Of a stretch of 64,000 nt of DNA, positions 45,301-54,043 are shown piece after piece. The DNA lies in contig JAEUTN010000002.1 in NCBI GenBank assembly GCA_016787895.1, positions 1-64,000 on the forward strand, written 5' to 3'. The notes under the pieces are model-generated. The model did no database searches. It was not told the origin of the DNA and worked only from the letters and a program-made list of their open reading frames with translations. Source of the stretch: Bacteroidia bacterium (lineage in GTDB: Bacteria; Bacteroidota; Bacteroidia; B-17B0; Aurantibacillaceae). Positions within the stretch are counted from its first letter, which is position 1, and the number at the start of each line of letters is the position of its first letter. The position numbers were made by a program, and so were the translations under genes.

Positions 45301-48167
45301 CTATTAGCTACACCTATTCGGGTGGTTCCAATGTGGTATCACCTTTGTCGGACACCAATTATTCAGTTACGGGAACGGATATGAATGGTTGTGTATCGGC
45401 TGTTCCTGCGATATCAAGCGTTACGGTATATGCTTTACCCGTGATTTCTGTGAATAGCGGAGCCATATGTAATGGACAGTCCTTTACACTAACACCAACC
45501 GGTGCCCAAACCTATACTTATTCTGGCGGAAGTAATGTTGTTAGTCCTGTTGTCACTACTACATATTCAGTAAGTGGAACCAGTTCCCTTGGTTGTGTTT
45601 CGGCAGCACCTGCCATTTCGAGTGTTACTGTAAATGCCTTGCCTGTGATTACGGTGAATAGCGGAGCAATTTGTAACGGTTCTTCATTTACCATAGTTGC
45701 GAATGGAGCAAGCACCTATACTTACTCCGGTGGTTCCAGTGTGGTTACTCCAACTATCAGCACAACGTATTCAGTAACAGGTACCAGTTCTCTGGGTTGC
45801 GTTTCGGCTGCTCCTGCTGTTTCTTCGGTTACTGTGAATAACCTTCCGGTACTTTCTGTGAACAGCGGAAGTATTTGTGCAGGTCTTTCCTTTACAATTA
45901 ATCCAAGTGGCGCTGTAAGCTATACCTATTCAGGAGGCTCCCAGGTGGTTACTCCAACGGTTACTACGGTATACTCGGTGACCGGAACCGACGCCAATGG
46001 CTGTGTAACCGCCTCTGCGGCTTTGTCCACAGTTACAGTAATTGCTCGCCCGGTAATTTCGGTAAACAGCGGGGCGATTTGTCTCAACCAGGTTTTTACC
46101 ATGACTCCAAGCGGAGCGCAAACCTATACCTTTTCAAGTGGCAGCAACACCGTTTCCCCTTCCGTAAATACCAGTTATTTGGTTAGCGGTACCAGTTCCC
46201 TCGGTTGTGTTTCAGCAGCGCCCGCTATCTCCAATGTAACGGTAAATCCTCTGCCGGTAATCACGGTTAACAGCGGAACAACCTGTGCCGGAGTTACCTT
46301 TACACTGTTGGCTTCGGGTGCGAACACTTATACGTATTCCAGTGGTTCTAATCTTGTCAGCCCCACAGTTACCACCACCTATTCTGTAACCGGTACAAGT
46401 TCACTTGGTTGTGTGTCTCCCACTCAGGCCATCACAACAATTACCGTGGCGCCATTACCTTTAATTACAGTGAACAGCGGCACCATATGCAACACCAACA
46501 GTTTCACCATGGTTCCTAATGGGGCAGCCACCTACACCTTCTCAAGCGGTTCGGCCGTAGTTTCTCCTTCCATCACCACTTCTTATTCCGTAACAGGAAC
46601 CAGTTCTGTGGGTTGTATATCATCGAACACGGCCGTTTCTACAGTTACGGTTTATGCGCGGCCGGTAATTACAGTTAACAGTGGAAGTATTTGTGCTACC
46701 AAAAACTTCACCATGGTGCCGAACGGAGCCTCCACTTACACGTATTCCAGTGGAAGCAATGTTGTGACCCCGCTCACCTCCACATTTTATACAGTTATAG
46801 GCACCAGTTCTTTGGGCTGCCTTTCCAGTAATACAGCTGTGGCCAATGTTACAGTAGCACCTTCGCCCGTGATTTCGGTGAACAGCGGCACCATTTGCAG
46901 CGGTAAAGTATTTACCATGACCCCAACCGGTGCGGTAACATATACTTTCTTTAATGGAACCAATACAGTAAGCCCGGTAGTTAACACCTCGTATTCGGTA
47001 ACGGGTACCAATTCATTGGGTTGCGTTTCTCCGACACCGGCCATCTCAAATGTAACGGTTATCGCGCTCCCAAATGTTTTAATCAGTGGTACCAATAGTT
47101 TGTGTTATGGAAGCACAATAACTTTAAGTGCCACAGGGGCTCAAACCTATTCATGGAATACCGGCACCAATGGGTCAACCGTTGCGGTTTCACCAACTGT
47201 GTTAACTACTTACAGCGTAGTAGGCACTGACGTTACAGGTTGTACAAAAGTTACAGCGTTCGCCGTAAGTGTTCTTCCTTTACCAACCATAACCATTGCG
47301 AATGGGGCCATTTGTCCGGGTAATTCGTTTGTGCTTTTGCCATCAGGAGCGCTTACCTATACCTATTCCAGCGGTTCTGCAACAGTATTTCCGGCAGCCA
47401 CAACATCCTATTCCATTATCGGAACAGACGGAAATGGTTGCGTTTCCGCGAATCCGGCCGTGGCAACAGTGAGTGTGGTGAACACTTTAACGGTAACAGT
47501 CTCAGGAAACACAACATTGTGTGAAGGAGAGTCAACTAACCTGATTGCCAATGGAGCTTCAACATATACCTGGAACACAGGTACTGTTAGTAATACCATT
47601 TCACTAACGCCAAGTGTCACAACAACCTATACGGTGATTGGATCAAGCGGTTCCTGCAGTGATACCAGTAATGTAACCGTGAATGTGAATGCGCTGCCGA
47701 TTCTGCAAATCAACTCTACCGCCTCCGTTATTTGTGTAAATGAAGGGGTTGAACTCAATGCTTCAGGTGCAACTACGTATACCTGGAGTACCCAACAAAC
47801 CGGAAACGCGATTTTTGTGACCCCAACCATTACTACTGTGTATACCGTTCAAGGCACCGATGCAAACAATTGTTCAAATTCGGCTAGTTACTCACTCACA
47901 GTGTCAGATTGTGTGGTTTTGCCGGAGTCCAAAGCGAACGCAACGAATTTCAGGATATTTCCCAATCCAACTACAGGCGAGTTTTTTGTGGATTTGAAAA
48001 CTGAATCCAAGGTAGAGGTGCATAACCTGCTGGGTGAGCTCATTTATTCAGGGCTTTTGAATTCCGGTATTCATAAAATGGATTTAAACGAATGTGCAAA
48101 AGGAGTTTACATTATTACCTTCCGTACAGAAAGTTCAAGGCACACTCAGCGGTTGATTAAACAGTAA
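42321..48167 (+). CDS. Giant T9SS cargo: 14 propeller-type and 15 Ig-like repeats
   Basis: The 1,948-residue protein has a signal peptide (residues 1-24, cleavage near LQAQ). Residues about 28-735 are 14 repeats of about 51 residues with the core SNGKLYG.T..GG....G.LFEY, the GloVer/choice-of-anchor tandem repeat (TIGR03803 type), probably propeller blades. A linker Ig-like module follows. Residues about 834-1865 are 15 Ig-like repeats of about 68 residues with the core VNSGAIC.GQSFT and TYTYSGGS, and YSV.GT...GCVS. The end (FRIFPNPTTGEFF to HTQRLIKQ) is a type A sorting domain. It should be exported and attached to the surface, where the repeats form a long stalk and the propeller end may bind a ligand. 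No enzyme motif is seen. Confidence 0.93.
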   Translation: MRKIYLFAIYLVSTFLTGTPLQAQTPPSLWGLSPGGGDGLGTLFSINTGSTAISAQYNFQGYPGNAPQFVKLYQASNGKLYGTTRLGGTNNLGTLFEYNPATNSYSVLVDFDGTAKGSDPQSSVIQASNGKLYGMTRLGGLNNLGVIFEYDLSTSTYTKKYDMIAANGQFPQGSLIEATNGRLYGVNRFGGVTGAGTLFEYNLSLSSYSVLISFSTAIGANPQAPPIQASNGKIYGTTLSGGSGSGGVIYEYDLSSSTYSVVFNYTAAATGNQPVGGIVQASNGKIYGTTNQGGANNVGVLFEFNPSGNTYSVLSTMASSLGANPQAALIQAANGKLYGTTRIGGTNNVGTLFEFDLGTNIQTKLLDFSLANGSNPLGAVTQATNGLLYGLTSAGGTQSVGVLYEYNISLNSYAKKIDFNTSSGGFPHGTLLHAANDKLYGLSSAGGTSTAGVIFEYDMSLNAYTKKIDLTAANGSQPSGGLIQAPNGKLYGMTRLGGASSLGTIFEYDYGLNAYTKKIDLTAANGSQPYGSLCLASNGKMYGLTNLGGLSSSGVLFEYDYVGNSYIKRVDLSAAIGSNPFGSLIEASNGKLYGLTRNGGTNGLGALFEFITSSNTYSKVVDFTAAGGSLPEGSLIQASNGKLYGLTSTGGANSVGALFEFDPTSNTYTKLYDFSAPNGQTPRGTLKQAANGKLYGLTQSGGANGLGVVFEYDIAGNSYTKKLDLSVASGNSPLYTQLVEVCRVPATPGAISSSFNSMCEGNPGTQTFGVPAVSGATAYAWSFPAGVSVISGATTNLVNVDFSGVAGGVHGVSVTASNLCGSSPASVKTVTILAAPSISVNSGAICTGQSFTLVPSGGVSYTYSAGSPVVSPTVNTSYSVSGTGSNGCVSLASAVSNITVNALPVISVNSGAICAGQSFTLLPSGASTYTYSGGSAVVSPTATASYSVSGTSAEGCVSAAPAISNVTVNALPVLSVNSGTICSGQSFTINPSGAISYTYSGGSNVVSPLSDTNYSVTGTDMNGCVSAVPAISSVTVYALPVISVNSGAICNGQSFTLTPTGAQTYTYSGGSNVVSPVVTTTYSVSGTSSLGCVSAAPAISSVTVNALPVITVNSGAICNGSSFTIVANGASTYTYSGGSSVVTPTISTTYSVTGTSSLGCVSAAPAVSSVTVNNLPVLSVNSGSICAGLSFTINPSGAVSYTYSGGSQVVTPTVTTVYSVTGTDANGCVTASAALSTVTVIARPVISVNSGAICLNQVFTMTPSGAQTYTFSSGSNTVSPSVNTSYLVSGTSSLGCVSAAPAISNVTVNPLPVITVNSGTTCAGVTFTLLASGANTYTYSSGSNLVSPTVTTTYSVTGTSSLGCVSPTQAITTITVAPLPLITVNSGTICNTNSFTMVPNGAATYTFSSGSAVVSPSITTSYSVTGTSSVGCISSNTAVSTVTVYARPVITVNSGSICATKNFTMVPNGASTYTYSSGSNVVTPLTSTFYTVIGTSSLGCLSSNTAVANVTVAPSPVISVNSGTICSGKVFTMTPTGAVTYTFFNGTNTVSPVVNTSYSVTGTNSLGCVSPTPAISNVTVIALPNVLISGTNSLCYGSTITLSATGAQTYSWNTGTNGSTVAVSPTVLTTYSVVGTDVTGCTKVTAFAVSVLPLPTITIANGAICPGNSFVLLPSGALTYTYSSGSATVFPAATTSYSIIGTDGNGCVSANPAVATVSVVNTLTVTVSGNTTLCEGESTNLIANGASTYTWNTGTVSNTISLTPSVTTTYTVIGSSGSCSDTSNVTVNVNALPILQINSTASVICVNEGVELNASGATTYTWSTQQTGNAIFVTPTITTVYTVQGTDANNCSNSASYSLTVSDCVVLPESKANATNFRIFPNPTTGEFFVDLKTESKVEVHNLLGELIYSGLLNSGIHKMDLNECAKGVYIITFRTESSRHTQRLIKQ
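42540..44550 (+). repeat. Tandem 153-159 bp repeats (GloVer/propeller type)
   Basis: Thirteen full repeats, plus a diverged one before them, follow each other without gaps. The DNA is moderately diverged between copies; the protein core is LYG.T..GG plus a G.LFEY strand. With the diverged first unit the total is 14, which would allow two seven-bladed propellers. Confidence 0.88.
44826..47910 (+). repeat. Fifteen tandem Ig-like repeats, 204 bp period
   Basis: The first two copies are exactly 204 bases apart (GTGAACAG at 44838, GTTAACAG at 45042), and the following copies keep the 68-codon length. Neighbouring copies share long near-identical stretches such as the GTATCGGCAGCACC-like region coding for CVSAAPAIS, while the last four copies (R12-R15) are more diverged. 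The array is prone to unequal recombination and to collapse in assembly. Confidence 0.9.
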
Positions 48168-48187
48168 TTTCTCTGCCCTTCTGGTAT

Positions 48188-48218
48188 AAGGCCAAAACAC
48201 CCAGTGTTTTGGCCTTTT
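48188..48218 (+). terminator. Terminator after the giant repeat-protein gene
   Basis: A perfect 13-bp stem (AAGGCCAAAACAC with GTGTTTTGGCCTT) around a three-base loop, followed by TT. It lies 21 bases after the stop codon. Confidence 0.85.
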
Positions 48219-48240
48219 GGTTTGTGTCCTGAGGAATTGT

Positions 48241-48248
48241 TAAATTTG
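48241..48248 (+). promoter_or_regulatory. -7 box of the cysteine desulfurase gene
   Basis: TAAATTTG matches TAnnTTTG, with a TTTG at 48221 sixteen bases upstream, slightly short of the usual spacing. It would give a leader of about 35 nt before the ATG at 48290. Confidence 0.5.
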
Positions 48249-48289
48249 CGCCAGCATCCTTCCACAAACAGAAGGACTTAATTATTACA

Positions 48290-49432
48290 ATGAAAGTATA
48301 CCTTGATAATGCCGCGACCACCCCTTTGGATAAGGAGGTATTGAGCGCCATGCTGCCTGTGTTTGAGATGGATTTTGGAAATCCATCTTCTATCCATTCC
48401 TTTGGACGCAAAACCCGTTCTGCTATAGAGAATTCACGCAAAACGATTGCAAAACTCCTGAATGTGACACCGGCCGAGATTTTTTTCACTTCCGGTGGTA
48501 CTGAGGCCGATAATATGGCCATCGTCAGAAGTATTGAAACGTATGGGATTAAGCACGTTGTTTCAAGTGAAATAGAACACCATGCGGTTGAACATACCCT
48601 GAAAGTGCTGGAAAGTCAGGGAAAAATAAAAGTGAGCTGGGTAAAAACAGATATAAAAGGCAATGTGGATCTTATTCATCTCGAAGAACTTTTAAAAACA
48701 AACAGTCCAACGCTGGTTTCGCTTATGCACGCCAACAATGAACTGGGCACCTTATTGCCGGTAGCCGAAGTGGGAGCTATGTGTGAGAAGTACGGGGCCA
48801 TCTTCCATAGCGATACGGTTCAAACCATGGGACATTACGCCATGGATTTGAAAGCCATGAAAGTGCATTTTGCAACTTGTGCAGCGCATAAATTCCACGG
48901 ACCAAAAGGAGTTGGTTTTCTTTACATCAGCAACGGCATAAAAATCGCCCCTTTTATCTATGGGGGTGCACAGGAAAGAAACATGCGCGGAGGAACCGAA
49001 AATGTGGCAGGGATTGTAGGTATGGCAAAAGCACTCGAGCTTTGTTACAAGGATATGGAAGCGCATCAAAATCATATTCAGTCACTCAAAAGCTATATGA
49101 AGTCGAGTCTTGAAAAGAACATCCCGGGCATGATGTTTAATGGGGAAACTGATCCTGATCATTCTCTATACACGGTACTGAATTGCAGTTTCCCTCATCA
49201 CCCGGATGCTGAAATGTTACTTTTTAACCTTGATATTTCAGGTATTGCCGCAAGTGGAGGCAGCGCCTGCAGCAGCGGAAGCAACCAGGGGAGCCACGTA
49301 TTAAAAGGAATTGGTGCGGATATGACCCGGCCTTCGGTACGATTTAGTTTTTCCAAATACAATACCAAAGAGGAAATTGATTTTGTTGTGAACAAACTCA
49401 CCGAATTATTCAAAGTTAAAGTCAACGCCTGA
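48290..49432 (+). CDS. Cysteine desulfurase (NifS/IscS family)
   Basis: The PLP enzyme takes sulfur from cysteine for Fe-S clusters or thiolated molecules. The 380-residue protein starts VYLDNAATTPLDKEV, has FTSGGTEADNMAI, HANNELGTLLP, the PLP lysine Lys201 in AAHKFHGPKG, and the catalytic Cys327 in ASGGSACSSGS. This Cys loop is the longer class I (IscS/NifS) form. Neither iscU nor other Fe-S genes are adjacent. It precedes frr by 29 bases and may be cotranscribed with it. Confidence 0.95.
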   Translation: MKVYLDNAATTPLDKEVLSAMLPVFEMDFGNPSSIHSFGRKTRSAIENSRKTIAKLLNVTPAEIFFTSGGTEADNMAIVRSIETYGIKHVVSSEIEHHAVEHTLKVLESQGKIKVSWVKTDIKGNVDLIHLEELLKTNSPTLVSLMHANNELGTLLPVAEVGAMCEKYGAIFHSDTVQTMGHYAMDLKAMKVHFATCAAHKFHGPKGVGFLYISNGIKIAPFIYGGAQERNMRGGTENVAGIVGMAKALELCYKDMEAHQNHIQSLKSYMKSSLEKNIPGMMFNGETDPDHSLYTVLNCSFPHHPDAEMLLFNLDISGIAASGGSACSSGSNQGSHVLKGIGADMTRPSVRFSFSKYNTKEEIDFVVNKLTELFKVKVNA

Positions 49433-49461
49433 GCGCATCTAATAACCAATAAAGTAAATTT

Positions 49462-50022
49462 ATGACGGACGTTAAAACAGTACTCGATTCAAGCAAAGCC
49501 TTAATGGAAAAGGCCATTCAGCACCTTGAAGTTGAATTGCAAAAGGTGAGAGCGGGAAAGGCCAATCCAGTAATGCTGGAAAATGTAATGGTGGATTATT
49601 ACGGCAGTAAAGTGCCCATTAGCAATACCGCAAGTGTGAACAGCCAGGATGCAAGAACCCTGATTGTGCAACCCTGGGAAAAATCCATGTTAACTCCAAT
49701 CGAAAAAGCCATTCAAATGGCCAACCTCGGCCTTAATCCGCAAAACGACGGCGTTCTCATCCGCATTGTGGTTCCCCCATTAACTGAAGAAAGACGGAAG
49801 GAATTGACGCGCACAGCCAAAGCACTCGGAGAAGACGCGAAAGTGGGCATTCGTAACGTAAGAAAGGAGTCCATGGAACAGGTGAAAAAACTCCTCAAGG
49901 AGGGATTACCAGAGGACCTTGCCAAGGATGGTGAAAATAAAATCCAAACACTCACCGATACGTTTGTTACTAAGGTTGACAAACACATTGAACAGAAGGA
50001 AAAAGAGATCATGACCGTTTAA
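49462..50022 (+). CDS. frr: Ribosome recycling factor
   Basis: RRF with EF-G splits the post-termination ribosome. The 186-residue protein shows the L-shaped RRF pattern: KVRAGKANPVMLENVMVDYYG, PISNTASVNSQDARTLIVQPW, NLGLNPQNDGVLIRIVVPPLTEERRK, and the helical SMEQVKKLLKEG tail. Length is normal. It is followed by a strong symmetric terminator at 50029-50066. Confidence 0.97.
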   Translation: MTDVKTVLDSSKALMEKAIQHLEVELQKVRAGKANPVMLENVMVDYYGSKVPISNTASVNSQDARTLIVQPWEKSMLTPIEKAIQMANLGLNPQNDGVLIRIVVPPLTEERRKELTRTAKALGEDAKVGIRNVRKESMEQVKKLLKEGLPEDLAKDGENKIQTLTDTFVTKVDKHIEQKEKEIMTV

Positions 50023-50028
50023 AATGCA

Positions 50029-50066
50029 AAAACCCGTCCCGAAAGCTTTCGGGACGGGTTTTTTCT
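50029..50066. terminator. Perfect bidirectional terminator after frr
   Basis: The stem AAAACCCGTCCCGAAAG with CTTTCGGGACGGGTTTT is perfectly palindromic, with an A-run on the left and T-run on the right, so it can end transcription from both frr and the convergent cold-shock gene. Confidence 0.93.
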
Positions 50067-50143
50067 AATTCAATTTGCTATATGCTTAAAGGATCGTAAC
50101 GTTTTGTTTAGGATTTTAAGTCAAGGAGCAAATCAGAATGGAA

Positions 50144-50335
50144 TTAAGCCAATTTCACGTTCACCGCGTTAAGGCCTTTTTTTCCTTCCTGGATTTCAAA
50201 AACAACCTGGTCGTTTTCGCGGATTTCATCTTTAAGTCCTGAAACGTGCACGAATACTTCGTTCCCGCTTCCTTCAACTTTGATAAAACCAAAACCTTTG
50301 GTTTGATTGAAAAATTTTACAGTTCCTTTTTCCAT
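50144..50335 (-). CDS. Cold-shock domain protein
   Basis: The 63-residue protein is a single cold-shock domain that binds single-stranded RNA or DNA. RNP1 is KGFGFI (about residues 13-18) and RNP2 is VFVHVS (about 27-32), preceded by MEKGTVKFFNQTKG, the family start. Such proteins act as RNA chaperones during cold growth or constitutively. A -7 box sits about 230 bases upstream (50565-50572), giving a long leader like other csp genes. It converges with frr, sharing its terminator. Confidence 0.95.
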   Translation of the reverse strand: MEKGTVKFFNQTKGFGFIKVEGSGNEVFVHVSGLKDEIRENDQVVFEIQEGKKGLNAVNVKLA

Positions 50336-50857
50336 TTTATTGTTTATTAATTTTTTCCCTTTTATTACTCCGTTTATCCGATAAAGAAAAAAGGGATGTC
50401 TTCACCGGACTATTCTTTAATGAATTTGCATTAAATCCTGAATTTAAACCTACGACTGTACTTTCGGTGTTTTTCAATAAGACGAAGATCTAACGAATAA
50501 CAAAAGAAAGGGGGGAGGTGAGTTGAATTTGAGGTATTTAATATTCTATTCGTTAAAGACATTACAAATATAATAATATTTAATATGGAAAAACAGCCAC
50601 AAACTCCTATTTCTGGCAAAATGGCAATAGAAACCCTTATAAACCGGTTATTTTTGGGAAAAACCGTCCAAACCCATGGAATCGGGACTGAGCAAACTAA
50701 GGGCTTGGATGTTTTTAAGCGCTAAAGCCCGCGAATGATTCTCTTTGCCGTATTTGATTGCACTTAACACAGGTCCTTCTCAAAGGAAAGTTACTCCCAT
50801 TTAGAAGGGAGGAATGAAAAACACAAACAATGATTTAGTTCAGATTTAGGAATAAAC
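50336..50857. other. Long intergenic region with the cold-shock leader
   Basis: About 520 bases without a convincing gene. The cold-shock promoter box is at 50565-50572 and the AT-rich leader at 50336-50558. At 50648-50655 the plus strand has another TAnnTTTG match (TATTTTTG), followed by a 20-codon open frame (50676-50738) that I do not trust as a gene. GGGCTT/AAAGCCC near 50700-50730 form a hairpin, and CTCCC/GGGAG pair near 50796-50813. Confidence 0.55.
50565..50572 (-). promoter_or_regulatory. -7 box of the cold-shock gene
   Basis: The minus strand reads TATATTTG, an exact TAnnTTTG match. A -33 TTG at normal spacing is not visible. It would give an untranslated leader of about 220 nt. 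Confidence 0.5.
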
Positions 50858-51571
50858 TCAGGCGCGAAACAAGCCATACTTCAGAATGCAGTAGATGGCC
50901 CTGAAACCATCTTTCCAGCCAATTTTTTTTCCTTCTTCATAGGTGCGGCCATAATAGGAAATGCCTACTTCGTAAATTTTGATTCCGGGTATTCTCGCAA
51001 TTTTTGCCGTTACCTCCGGTTCAAATCCAAAACGTGTTTCTTTTAGTTGAATACCCTTTACCACCTCTGCGCGAAACAGCTTGTAGCAGGTTTCCATGTC
51101 CGTTAGGTTTAAATTGGTAAACATGTTGCTTAAAAAAGTCAGCACTTTGTTGCCAATGGAGTGCCAGAAGAACAGAATGCGATGGGGTTGACTGCCCATA
51201 AAACGACTACCGTAAACCACATCCGCCTTATCCACCAGAACGGGTTTCAGCAATAAATTGTATTCCTCGGGGTCGTATTCCAGGTCAGCATCCTGAATAA
51301 TGATGTAATCCCCGCTTGCCTCTTTGATTCCGGTGTGCAACGCAGCCCCCTTTCCTTTGTTGATTTCATGCTCAATCAGTCGCATTTTAAGTTCGGGATT
51401 GGCAGCCATGTATTCCTTAAGCACCTTTGCTGTATTGTCTTTAGAGCAGTCGTTCACCACAATGATCTCTTTCTGAAACCCCGGAATCAATTGGGTGTTT
51501 TTAATTTTGTTCAAAATAAGATGTATGGTTTTTTCTTCATTGTATGCAGGAATAAGAATTGATAATACCAT
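50858..51571 (-). CDS. Family 2 glycosyltransferase, polyprenol-phosphate type
   Basis: The 237-residue protein resembles dolichol/polyprenol-phosphate mannosyl- or glucosyltransferases. It starts [18 protein letters not shown] and has [14 protein letters not shown] and the metal-binding DAD in [16 protein letters not shown]. The acceptor side has [14 protein letters not shown] and GWKDGFRAI. There are no clear C-terminal membrane helices, as in short DPM1-like enzymes. The sugar donor cannot be told. It is divergent from the next glycosyltransferase gene. Confidence 0.9.
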   Translation of the reverse strand: MVLSILIPAYNEEKTIHLILNKIKNTQLIPGFQKEIIVVNDCSKDNTAKVLKEYMAANPELKMRLIEHEINKGKGAALHTGIKEASGDYIIIQDADLEYDPEEYNLLLKPVLVDKADVVYGSRFMGSQPHRILFFWHSIGNKVLTFLSNMFTNLNLTDMETCYKLFRAEVVKGIQLKETRFGFEPEVTAKIARIPGIKIYEVGISYYGRTYEEGKKIGWKDGFRAIYCILKYGLFRA

Positions 51572-51654
51572 AATTAAAGCTTTGAAAATCGTGAATGCCT
51601 GAAGAAAGTTTAAATTTATAAATTATTTTAAGTTGATTTTACCTCTGTTTTCAA

Positions 51655-52992
51655 ATGACGACCCAGGCAATACCCAGGCGAGAAGTGAAAAAAGTACTGA
51701 TACTTAGTTATTACTGGCCACCTGCTGGCGGTGCCGGCGTTCAACGCTGGCTAAAGTTTGTGAAATACCTGCGCGATTTTGGCTGGGAACCCGTGGTGTA
51801 TACGGCGGAGAATGGAGAAATGCCGGTGTTGGATAACAGCCTCATCAAAGACGTGCCGGAAGGAGTTGAGGTATTGAAACGACCCATTTGGGAGCCGTAT
51901 CACCTTTACAAGTGGTTTAGCGGGAGAAAGAAGGACGATAAAATAAACGCCTCTTTCTTAAACGAGAACAAAACACCGGGTTTACTGGAAAAGCTGAGTG
52001 TGTGGATACGCGGCAATTTTTTTATTCCCGATGCCAGGGTGTTTTGGATTAAGCCTAGCGCTGGCTTCCTGAAAGCCTATATCTCAAAACACAACATTCA
52101 GTATCTCATCAGTAGTGGCCCCCCGCACAGCATGCACCTTATTGCACTGAAGTTGAAAAACACCTTCCCTGAGCTCAAATGGGTGGCCGACTTTAGAGAT
52201 CCCTGGACCAACATTGACTTTTATTCCAAACTTATGCTTACGCCCCTTGCCGATCGAAAACACAAACGTCTTGAAGCGCAGGTGCTGCTGAAGTCAGATC
52301 TGGTGCTGAGCATAGGGCAACACATGAGTGAGGAATTTAAAACCATCTATTTAAACCATGGTGGTAAAACTCCTGATAAATTTAAGGTCATTACCAATGG
52401 GTACGACGAAGAAGATGTTCTTGTGAATGAGAAGAGGAAAGATGAAGCTTTCAGTTTGGCCCACATTGGTACTTTGGTGAAGGACAGAAATCCTGAGGTG
52501 CTCTGGCGGGTACTGGGAAAATTAGTAAAGGAGAATGCTGAATTGAAATCCAAACTTCAAATTAAGCTGGTTGGCAAAGTTGATCTTTTTGTAAAAGAGC
52601 GTTTGGCTGCCCATCAGTTGAGTGCCTATGTGAAGTACATTGAATATTTGCCGCACGACGAAGTGATCAGAGAACAACAAAGGTCAAAAGTATTGCTGCT
52701 TTTGGTAAACAATACACCCAACGCCAGGGGTATATTGACCGGAAAATTTTTCGAATACATGGCTTCGGGAAGTCCCATATTGGCGATAGGACCCGTGGAT
52801 GGGGAATTGGCCGGTATACTCAAAGAAACCGAATGTGGCTTCATCTCGGGATTTGAAGATGAAACTGAATTAAAAAAACACCTGCTTCAGCTTTTCACCC
52901 ACCCGGAACTTATACCAAATTCTGAAAAAATTAAACACTACAGTCGCAAAGCTTTGACCGAACAGTTAAGTGCGGTTTTAAATGCACTCTAA
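51655..52992 (+). CDS. GT-B fold (family 4-like) glycosyltransferase
   Basis: The 445-residue protein begins KVLILSYYWPPAGGAGVQRW, the acceptor-side loop of GT-B transferases. It has VADFRDPWTN and, in the donor domain, VITNGYDEEDV, AHIGTLVKDRNPEVLWRVL and the end of the sugar-nucleotide site LTGKFFEYMASGSPILAIGP. No membrane helix is seen. It may act on surface polysaccharide or glycoprotein sugars. The family assignment is clear, the sugar is not. It converges with the aminotransferase gene, 10 bases apart. Confidence 0.88.
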   Translation: MTTQAIPRREVKKVLILSYYWPPAGGAGVQRWLKFVKYLRDFGWEPVVYTAENGEMPVLDNSLIKDVPEGVEVLKRPIWEPYHLYKWFSGRKKDDKINASFLNENKTPGLLEKLSVWIRGNFFIPDARVFWIKPSAGFLKAYISKHNIQYLISSGPPHSMHLIALKLKNTFPELKWVADFRDPWTNIDFYSKLMLTPLADRKHKRLEAQVLLKSDLVLSIGQHMSEEFKTIYLNHGGKTPDKFKVITNGYDEEDVLVNEKRKDEAFSLAHIGTLVKDRNPEVLWRVLGKLVKENAELKSKLQIKLVGKVDLFVKERLAAHQLSAYVKYIEYLPHDEVIREQQRSKVLLLLVNNTPNARGILTGKFFEYMASGSPILAIGPVDGELAGILKETECGFISGFEDETELKKHLLQLFTHPELIPNSEKIKHYSRKALTEQLSAVLNAL

Positions 52993-53002
52993 TTCTATAA
53001 CC

Positions 53003-53848
53003 TTATCGAACGAGTTCCATCAGTTTTTCATGAAAAAACAAGGAGAGTTTGTTGGTGTAAAACCGGTCCTTGTATTGCCCCACCCATTGCAAACCCTGAA
53101 TGCTATTGGTGAGAAACACTTCATCGCCGTTCAGCAGGGTATACATGGTAAGCGGACTTTCAAACGTGAGGATTCTGTTTTCGGTAGCCAGGTGCATCAC
53201 TTGTTTGCGCATTATGCCCGCTACGCAACCTTCACTTAAAGGAGAAGTAAACAGGGTGCCGTTTTTAACTACAAACACGTTGGAGCTGATGGCCTCACAA
53301 ATCGTTCCGTTTTCATTGATGAGCAGGCACTCATCGAGCTTCATGCTTTGTTTGGCCACACCAGCCATAACGTATAACAAGGCGTTGGCGCTTTTGATAT
53401 TCGAGAGTTTATTGATGGACTTTTTTATATCGGCATAAATGTCCACCCAAATGCCTTTTTGATTGAGTTCGTAAGGCGCGGCCATGGCAGTACTTTCAAT
53501 CAGAAAAGAAATATCGTTGCTTTCCGGAGCATAATACCCTCCGCCGTTTCTGAATACGGTCAGCCGGACTCTGGCATTCGGCAGATTTTCATTTTTTTTA
53601 AGCAGTCCCGAGATGAGTTCTGCCAGGTTTTCGCTGGTAAATTCAGCCGGAAGATTCATGCGTAAGACCGTCATGCCCAATTTCAGACGGGTAAGGTGAT
53701 CTTTCAGGAACATGATTTTGTTGTTGCAAACCCGGATGCTTTCAAACAGGGCGTCGCCATAACGGAAAGCGCGGTTATTAAACGGAACACTGGGTTCGTA
53801 AATACTGATGAGGTGACCGTTTAATATGCAATACTGATCTTTGCTCAT
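53003..53848 (-). CDS. Class IV aminotransferase (PLP)
   Basis: The 281-residue protein belongs to fold-type IV PLP enzymes (branched-chain aminotransferase, D-amino acid transaminase or 4-amino-4-deoxychorismate lyase). The segments RAFRYGDALFESIRV, RLTVFRNGGGYY, NIKSANALLYVMA (the Lys is the PLP lysine) and DECLLINENGTICEAISSNV fit. ATG 53848 (MSKDQYC) is preferred over the ATG at 53872. A TAAATTG box lies just upstream of it. I cannot decide between an aminotransferase and an ADC lyase (PabC) role. Confidence 0.85.
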   Translation of the reverse strand: MSKDQYCILNGHLISIYEPSVPFNNRAFRYGDALFESIRVCNNKIMFLKDHLTRLKLGMTVLRMNLPAEFTSENLAELISGLLKKNENLPNARVRLTVFRNGGGYYAPESNDISFLIESTAMAAPYELNQKGIWVDIYADIKKSINKLSNIKSANALLYVMAGVAKQSMKLDECLLINENGTICEAISSNVFVVKNGTLFTSPLSEGCVAGIMRKQVMHLATENRILTFESPLTMYTLLNGDEVFLTNSIQGLQWVGQYKDRFYTNKLSLFFHEKLMELVR

Positions 53849-54043
53849 TGCATAAGCGCAATTTAGAGGCATTATGCGCTATAATTTATTCATTATCAGA
53901 TTATTTAATAACATCTCACGGTTAATGATGAATGCACTGACTGCCAAAACCGCTCAAATTTCTGTGACAAATTCGCATTTATCATTAAATTGCACGTAAT
54001 TTGAGTGCATCTGCACATTACTCACCAACTAACTCTAAATAGT

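Noticed and set aside
44826-47910. Regular 204-bp repeats as a CRISPR or satellite
   Set aside because: They lie in frame in one long gene and encode Ig-like domains.
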